Shown here: positions 56,892 to 64,000 of the stretch, piece by piece | Layout: each line of letters opens with the position of its first letter | Numbering within the stretch: the first letter of the stretch is position 1 | Assembly (NCBI GenBank): GCA_019915135.1 | Contig: JAHLMK010000001.1 | Coordinates: 1,922,001 to 1,986,000 of the forward strand | From: Strobilurus pachycystidiatus | Taxonomy: Eukaryota; Basidiomycota; Agaricomycetes; Agaricales; Physalacriaceae | Direction: 5' to 3' | DNA: 64,000 nt | Made by a program: the position numbers and the translations under genes | The notes under the pieces: generated by a model | Told to the model about the DNA's origin: nothing | Databases searched by the model: none | Seen by the model: the letters and a program-made list of their open reading frames with translations, nothing else

Positions 56892-59800
56892 ATGTCGTGG
56901 TTCACCTCCTGGCTGCCTGTGCTGCCGCCCCTCCCCTCGCTCAACATATCGCTGCCCACGAGCATACAGAGTCGATTTCTATCATTCGTGCTCAAGAAGT
57001 TCCTGGGCCACCTCCTCAAGCCGGGCCAGCTGGATGCATCACAGATAGATTCGCAGATTGGATCTGGGCATGTCCATGTCGCCGATCTGGAGTTGGACAG
57101 CGAGGTGCGGGCTCTGTTCGTGCATTGCCCACAGGGACTGACGATATGCAGGCCGTGAACAAGCATCTCCCTGGGCTTCCGGTGGCACTCTATCATGGGA
57201 GCGTAGGGCTGGTGACTGCTCGAATACCGTGGCCCAATCCGTTGACGTCGACCGTCGGATTCTCCATCAAGTCCCTCCACCTTACCTTCCATATCCTGCC
57301 GAAACCCCAGCAGCCGTCCGACCTCGGCGCCCATCTCGCCGACTCTGTCGCCTCGGTCGCAGAGAGCTTCATCCACGAAGAGCTGTCCACCGACCAAGAC
57401 GCGGATCTCCGCGAATCCTTCCAGTCCGAGCTCGCGGCGTCCTTGCGCGACGGCGAGTTCGACATTCCAGGCGGGCTCGGCGCCAGGACGGAGGATGAGA
57501 ACTCGGACGTGGACCCTGCTGGCGTCTCGCTGTTTGCCACCATGATCGAGGGCCTCCTCGCTAGATTCGAATTCGACGCGGAGGACACAAGGATAACGGT
57601 CGTCCTGCCCGGCCACGCCAGCCTCACACTCACGATCGCACAACTGCGCTACCGCACCGATGACAGCCCGGGCGCGTCAAAGTCGCGTTCAGTCACTGTT
57701 TCTGGTGTCACTGTCGTCGCCTCGAATCTATTAAACACAGACAACCACGACCTGTCTTCGTCATCCTCATCGACGCAGACTGCCACCTCTAGCTTGACTA
57801 ACGCTACTCTTCAGACACCCCGCCGATCCCCTTCGCCCAGTTCCTCCTCCTCCTCCTTAGATGAAGATACCCATATGGCCATGTCTCAGTCCCTCGCATT
57901 TCTACCCCCACGACCTGTCTCTCCTGCCAGCTCCATCGCAAGCAGTATGTACCAAAGTGCATTATCCGAGACACCAACCCCGGAAGAGGACACTTCATTA
58001 CCCGATCCCTTCGAGACTGACGACCAGCCAGCGTCTCAAGATGCTCCTTCGCCCGCCCCACCACCGAACGAATTTCTGGTTCTATCGTTTGGCAAGGAAC
58101 CCATCGTATTACGTCTCATCACACCTCCCCCGTCTCCACCTAGACGACAAGTCGCAGAGGGCGTCGCCTACGAAGACGCTCTCAAGTTCTCGTTGGAGGC
58201 TGGTATCATTGCGTGTGCATTCCGTGCTTGGCATTTACGGTGCATCATCGACTTAGTGGATGCACTCTCCGCCCACTCCTCCCCGAAACCTGCTTCAGAG
58301 GAACCTTCTTCGCCACTTAGCCTGACTGCCGAATTCGCAGGGAAGATCAAGGGGATTTCACTGTTGCTGCTCCCAGCGCTGTCGGATGCAGAGACCGAGT
58401 ATTCCAACAGCCAATTGACGGCGTTCTTTGATAAGCCCCTGGTACCGCCCAGGCTTTCAGTGGGTTACCTTCGACTGCATGTTGAACGAATAGCGGCCTC
58501 CGGCTCGATGTCTTCAGGGCAATTCGCTGACCCTTCCAAGGCCTCCTCACCGTCCAAGTCTGCCTCTGATTCACGGACAACGTTGTCGGCGTCTGTAGAC
58601 GACATTGCCATATTTGTGTTCCAGGCCAGTGGACCTGAGGCGAAGGACTTTTACGCTTCACCGATCCTCATCACGGATCCACACCTCTCTGATGGCTATG
58701 CGACTTCACATTCTCACCCGGAGCCTGTCGAACGACCGGGAGAATGTCCAGACATGCCTGTCTTTGACATTATTGACTGGACCAACCCGGCCTATCACAT
58801 GAATGGCATGCGAGTTTCCCAGTGGCGGGTTAAGCATAAGCCTTCGCCCAACGACGCTCGGGGAACTCCTGCTATTGCGGTATCTGTCACTCAGAAAGCC
58901 TCAGTTGACAAGAAGGGGAATCAGTCCGGCAATACAGATGTCACGGTGACCATACATCCCCTCCATGTCTTTGCGAATCTTCAACAAGGCGTCAATGTAC
59001 ACGTCCTTGGGTTCGTCGAAGAGCTCACCAGGCCCAAGGTTGACAGCGGAAACTTGGGGCATAATTCCGACGTTGAGAGCGACAACGAGGAGGATGCCGA
59101 GGACTCGCCTGACGAGGTGCTTGTGCCTCCGCCAATGTCTGGTATCGCTCGAAAACGCCAGTCTGCAGAGTTGGAGAGGCGTAGGCTGGAAAGACTGGTA
59201 CTGCAGGATCTGGATCTGGATTACGATTATGGGCTTCAACAATCGCCAGTAAGTGGACCAAGCAAACCCAAGGCACCCAAGGTCAGTATCGGAGCTCACA
59301 ACACACTCGATACTGACAATCCTCGCAGAGGAAATCGAAGTCAAAGGGAGATCAGACACGAGTGACCGTGAAGCTTCCCATGCTTCGCTTGCAGGTTCGG
59401 TGTCCAGCCCTTCCGGGGAATGCGTCCCGCTCCGGCCCGTTGATTCTTGATATACACGATGCCACCATCTCGAGCGGTGAATCGCCCAAAGTGGTTGGCG
59501 CACGCTTCGCTGACGACGCTGTCCCTGCTCGGGATGTTCTCGCCACTGTACGCCTCCGGCGCCTGCTTCTAGCAACTGCTGGTCCTGCAGATATCAGGGC
59601 CGCAGGCATCCTATCCCTTGGACCTCTACAAACACAAGATCCGACTGACGCTGGACCGCCTCTCCACCCTCTGATATCTATCTACACTCCTTCCAAAGCC
59701 AAGACTTGTGTTGATATATCGGTGCCCTCTCTTTATGTCAATATCACGAAGCCTTCTTTGGACGCCCTACAGTATGCTATCGACGATGCCAGCCAGCTCA

Positions 59801-62800
59801 TTGAGGTTACTTTTGGATCTGACCATACTCCGGGAGTCATAGCGAACAGTAACGATGCCAGTATCATCGGCAGTCGATTTTTCGCCAAGTCAAGATCAGG
59901 GAGTGATATCACAGTCGGCCCCGCGCCACCTCTAGCCTCGGAGGATGACTCTATTGTCAAAGTGTCCATTGATGAAGGTAACGGCTGAAAGTTGACTTTG
60001 TTCTCGACGCAGTTAACGCTTCGTGCAGTCTTCGTACGATTCAATGTACCGGAGGTCCCCTTGTCGTCTGAAGCTATAAAGCTGTCCATCAACGACAAAC
60101 AGGTTGCGCTGAACAAGCCTATGGATATCCACGCGTCGGACGCGGTCGTTGAACTGAAGCCGGATGGGAAGGTAACATTATTTATGCAATAGTTACGTCC
60201 TGCATTCAACCTTGCATAGGATGAGACGGTCATTTCTGTTGCTCTCATGGATCTCACAATAAAGAATGCTTTACGTTCCGGCGGCTCCAGCACACTCTTG
60301 CAGCTCACCGCTCCGCGCAGCTTGGTGCGTCTTGTCTACTTGTCAGTGATCACTTGCGGAAGGTTTGACGTTTTTCTCTGTGCCGTAGAGCAACGCTCCT
60401 CAGTGCATGGTCCAGCTGAGTTTCAAGTCCTTGGTTGTACCTGAAACGTCTGGCAAAGAGTCGCGGCTCAAAGTGACGCTCGCTGGATTCAGGTTCAATT
60501 TCTACTCTGATATCAGTTGGGTGCAAGGTTTGGCAGACTTTTTCAAGGCACCACCGGGTGTATGTTGCATTTGTCTCTCGCTCCAAGAATGAATGAGGCT
60601 CACGCGTCCTTTATAGGCCTTTGAAGCTGTTGTTCCAACCGAATGCACACGAGTAGCTTTGAGAGTGATAGACGGTTCCGTTGCTGCATTTTCTCCCAAC
60701 TATCCGGGTTGTGTTGTGTTTCACATCGGTGACCTCGAGTTTGGGACCACTCTTGTCGGAGGCTCACCGGATATATCATTCCGTCTCAGTGCACCGTCAC
60801 TTGCGCTACTGCTCATTGACGACACAGCGTGCATCGAAGCGTCAAACGTCCATGGTTCTTCTAGAAGTGGTCTCAACTTCTGGAGGGTACGTCAGTTCCT
60901 GAGTTCAGACACCCAACCTAATCTGACCTACAGAAATCGGGATTTGCGTTATTAGCTGAAGTTTCGGACTTCAATCTCAAGTTTGCCGGGAAACCTTCGG
61001 ACACCCAGGTACGGCAGTCTCGAATACTGTGTGGCGTGTACTGAACAATCTCCCCAGATAGCCATAGAGCGCATAACATTACGACTCCATTTATGCGCCG
61101 ACACTGGATCTGCTTTAGCGGCATTCATCGGTGATATGAGTTCGGCATTCCAACCGCCTCCTTCTGAGCAGTAGGTGGTGGTTCTTTATAGTCATACCTA
61201 CCTTACCCACCAATTCCAGACTCCCGAAACCTAGAAGAATGCCTGCATATATCTCAGAGCGTTCGGTATACGGTCTAGCATCACTTGATAACGACGCTTT
61301 CAAACGTCCACCAGACATTGGCCCTGCTCCTGACATGATCTACGATGATTTACCCACTAACCTGGACTACTTGGATGAATCCTTTGGGACCGCCGCTGGT
61401 CTACGTGAACTTCGCGACGATGACCTGGAGGACTTCGATGTGGAAGGCGGTGACCCCGATACGGCTGTTCTCGACGAAGGTGGCGTGGGGGTCACATCAA
61501 AGGTCGGAGGGGAGACTATCAAGATGTTGTGTGCTGACATTGGAGGAGTTGAGAACTACTTTGACAACTTGCCTCCGGAGCCGATGGACGGAGACTCTGA
61601 GTGAGTGGAGATCGACATGAGTTCCGGCGTGCAGCTGAACAATTCTCTCAGACCTCACGAAACTACTCTTCGAGTCCACCTGAACAACGCCGACGTCAAC
61701 GTATTTCTGTATGATGGTTACGACTGGGCCAAGACCAGAAGAACCATTGAAGAGGGAGTCAAGGAGATGCGGAAGCGTCTCGCGAAGATCAGGCAGCTTG
61801 TTGCGACAGGGCAGTCACACGATCCCATTCTCGAGGAGGATACCACCGCTCTACTCTACAACTCCGTCTATATTGGGCTTGAACAGGACGTCGATGAATT
61901 GGAACCGAGCGCACTCATCGCTGCCATCGACGAGGAACTGAAGGACGACTATGAGACTATCAGTCAAAGCTCTTGGCAGTCGCTGAAACCTCAATCTGCA
62001 ACCACTTCCAAGGCGACGCAGAAGGCACCTCGCGTTCAAGGAAAGAGGCTCACTCGGGCCAAGAGTCCAAACATCGAGTTCCGCCTTGCTGGCTTGAAGC
62101 TCAACGTGGACAATTATATCGAGGATGCGCCACTGGTGTCGAAGATCTTTGCGACAATCCGGGATCTAGAGATTCTGGATCATATGAAGTCGTCAACCTG
62201 GAGCAAGTTCTTGACAAGCTTGCGGTCGGACTCGCGTGGAAACATACGAGAGACGGATTCGAACATGGCGCGTATTGAATTACGGACTCTACATCCTGTG
62301 CCGGGTCATCCGTCTGTGGAGGCAAGACTGAGGGTAAGCACATTGCCTTGTATGGAGTCTGTTTCAATTGAAGTTTTGTAGGCCAAGATCCTCCCTCTTC
62401 GCTTGCACGTCGATCAAGATGCGCTTGACTTTCTCAAGCGGTTCTTTAGTTTCGAAGATCCACACGCGCCACCATCGACCCCGAAAGACCCAGATGATGA
62501 TATCTACTTCCGTGAGCAGACTGTCGTCATTCATATCCTGGTTACTCACGTTCATATAGAATTGGCCGAGATCTTCCCAGTTGATCTGAAGTTGGACTAC
62601 AAGCCTCGTCGCGTGGACTACCGGGCACTGAAAGAGGGCAAGACGATCGAGCTCATGAACTTCTTCCACTTTGATGGGGCTGAGATGACTCTCAGGCATA
62701 TCACACTCGCTGGAGTACGTCCATATACAGCAAGCCAATTTACATATACTGACATGACTACAGATCTCGGGTTGGCCGAGATTGTTTGACCTCTTGAATG

Positions 62801-63519
62801 ATCTCTGGACGCCTGATGTCAAGGCCACTCAACTGGTGGAAGTCATCTCCGGTGTGGCCCCCATCCGTTCTGTCGTTAACGTTGGTTCGGGTATCGCGGA
62901 CCTGGTCCTGCTGCCTATCTCGCAGTACAAGAAGGACGGCAGGATTGTACGCGGGGTGCAGAAGGGGGCGACGGCATTCGTGAAGTCTACGGCAGTTGAG
63001 GCGATCAAGTTGGGCGCACGCTTGGCCACAGGCACTCAGGTCATTCTAGAACAAGCGGAGGGTGTCATTGGGGGACAGTTTGAGAACTCGGTGACAGCAG
63101 AAACGCTCCAGTTCCCTGTGTTCGAAGGTGATCTGCTCCAAGAGGGACTGGAGGAGGACTCGGACAAGTTCAGCAAGTACGCGGAGCAGCCGGCTGATAT
63201 CAAGGAGGGCATGCAGTCGGCGTACAGGAGCCTGCACCGAAACTTGAACTCGGCCGCTCAGACTATTTTGGCTGTACCCATGGAGGTCTACGAGCGTTCT
63301 GGTAACGAGGTACGCTCTTTTCTGATTAGATACATGACTGTGGTTCTGAACGTCTTGACGCAGGGACCTGTTCGCTCTGTGATTCGAGCCGTACCAATTG
63401 CCGTTTTGAGGCCAATGATTGGTGCAAGTGAAGCTGTCAGCAAGACTCTTTTAGGACTTCATAACACGCTGGATCCCAACGTCCGACAGGACAATCAAGC
63501 CAAGTACAAGCAGCGCTGA
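56892..63519 (+). CDS. ATG2: Autophagy-related protein 2 (lipid-transfer bridge protein)
   Basis: Chorein-type rod that moves lipids from the ER to the growing phagophore together with Atg18 and Atg9. ATG 56892 ([20 protein letters not shown]). The N-terminal chorein domain reads [47 protein letters not shown] and, after a 47 bp intron, [20 protein letters not shown] and [20 protein letters not shown]. Long Ser/Pro-rich loops occupy about 57700-58100. The C-terminal domain has [50 protein letters not shown] and [20 protein letters not shown]. Final codons end AKYKQR with TGA at 63517-63519. About ten introns and roughly 2,000 aa, the normal size. Confidence 0.93.
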
Positions 63520-63648
63520 GGCATATATTAGACGCATTTTCATCTCACATGTTATCTTCATCGCCATCGTAATCTAGCATCTGTGTATTATTAGTGTACA
63601 TGCGGAATGAATGTGGAACAGAACATGATGACCAAAAACAGTGAACAA

Positions 63649-64000
63649 CTAATCTACATCCATAGTCATGGAGCGGCCCTCGCCACCGATGAGCGCACTT
63701 CGACTTTTTGATGGTACTTTGATCTTTTCCCGGATTTTTGTTGGCTCCGAGATGTCCATGGGTTGTACAAGGGAAGAAGACTTGGCGGCATCCATCGTCT
63801 TTTTTCGGTGCGCCCTTTGCTTCTCCCGACTTGCAGCCATTCTGCGGATTGTGTCAGAGGATGAGTGGATACAAAGACAAGCGACGGACCTGTTCTTCCA
63901 GAATGCGCGTTCCCTCCTCTGCTTGATCTCGTTGACCCGCTTCATGCCCTCGATCGTCTTTTGCATTAATTCGCGGTCGTAGCGGACGGGGATGTTTCGT
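63649..64000 (-). CDS. RLP24: Ribosome biogenesis protein Rlp24, C-terminal part (runs off right edge)
   Basis: L24e-family placeholder on pre-60S particles, exchanged for Rpl24 in the cytoplasm by Drg1/Afg2. The visible part begins at the window edge with [20 protein letters not shown] and continues [18 protein letters not shown] 51 bp intron leads to [20 protein letters not shown]. It ends [12 protein letters not shown] with TAG at 63649-63651. [19 protein letters not shown] and WKNRMA are diagnostic of Rlp24 rather than Rpl24. The N-terminal zinc-ribbon half lies outside the window. Confidence 0.9.
   Translation of the reverse strand, partial: RNIPVRYDRELMQKTIEGMKRVNEIKQRRERAFWKNRSVACLCIHSSSDTIRRMAASREKQRAHRKKTMDAAKSSSLVQPMDISEPTKIREKIKVPSKSRSALIGGEGRSMTMDVD

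Noticed and set aside
1..64000. tRNA, rRNA, CRISPR array, intact transposase or reverse transcriptase
   Set aside because: No clover-leaf-like A/B box pair, rRNA block, spaced identical repeats or transposon protein motifs were noticed on either strand. A tRNAscan or Infernal run would settle the RNA genes.

Overview
The window is nuclear DNA from a filamentous basidiomycete, most likely an Agaricomycete. Genes are compact, and most protein-coding genes are broken by several introns of about 45-65 bp. Intergenic gaps are mostly 80-600 bp, both strands are coding, and the gene content is typical (RCL1, a Crb2-type checkpoint protein, MED16, ATG2, RLP24, NCE101, a large lineage-specific family with NLDKR and WAGDR motifs). 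I saw no rRNA gene, tRNA gene or CRISPR array, and no intact transposon. I rebuilt most gene models by splicing by eye, so some exon ends are provisional.

Layout. 1-6.8 kb: 3' end of an unidentified + strand gene, RCL1 (-), then a secreted GH35 beta-galactosidase (+). 7.0-11.8 kb: three tandem paralogues (-) of an F-box-like family, with shared introns and promoters. 12.1-18.4 kb: a chromodomain gene (-) that shares a 170 bp promoter with a FAD monooxygenase gene (+). The monooxygenase is tandemly duplicated, and the copy carries a stub of the chromodomain gene's first exon. 18.5-26 kb: a BRI3-like membrane protein (+), a bZIP transcription factor (-) and a Crb2/Rad9/53BP1-type checkpoint mediator (-). 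26-33 kb: a single-pass membrane protein (+), a UDP-galactose-type transporter (+), a 2.35 kb gene-poor gap and an unrecognised three-exon gene (+).

33.3-46.6 kb is a run of minus-strand genes: a coiled-coil/proline-rich protein, IMP dehydrogenase, mitochondrial NAD(P) transhydrogenase, a dihydrodipicolinate-synthase-family aldolase, tRNA pseudouridine-55 synthase PUS4, and a second F-box-like protein. 47-64 kb: a CAT-fold acyltransferase-like protein (+), MED16 (-), an EthD-domain protein (-), a four-helix membrane protein (-), the very small NCE101 gene (+), a proteasome assembly chaperone 3-like gene (-), a GDSL/SGNH esterase (+), ATG2 (+) and the truncated end of RLP24 (-).

Most genes are housekeeping and do not form one pathway. 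The parts that look accessory or fast evolving are the F-box-like triplet, the duplicated monooxygenases with their GC-AG introns, the unrecognised gene at 32.4 kb and the GC-rich palindromic segment at 8.39-8.57 kb. I did not find an obvious new biological system. The best leads are the cluster of GC-AG introns and microexons at 14-17 kb, the patchwork identity of the F-box-like triplet, and the chromodomain gene that probably runs on into an unrecognised C-terminal domain.
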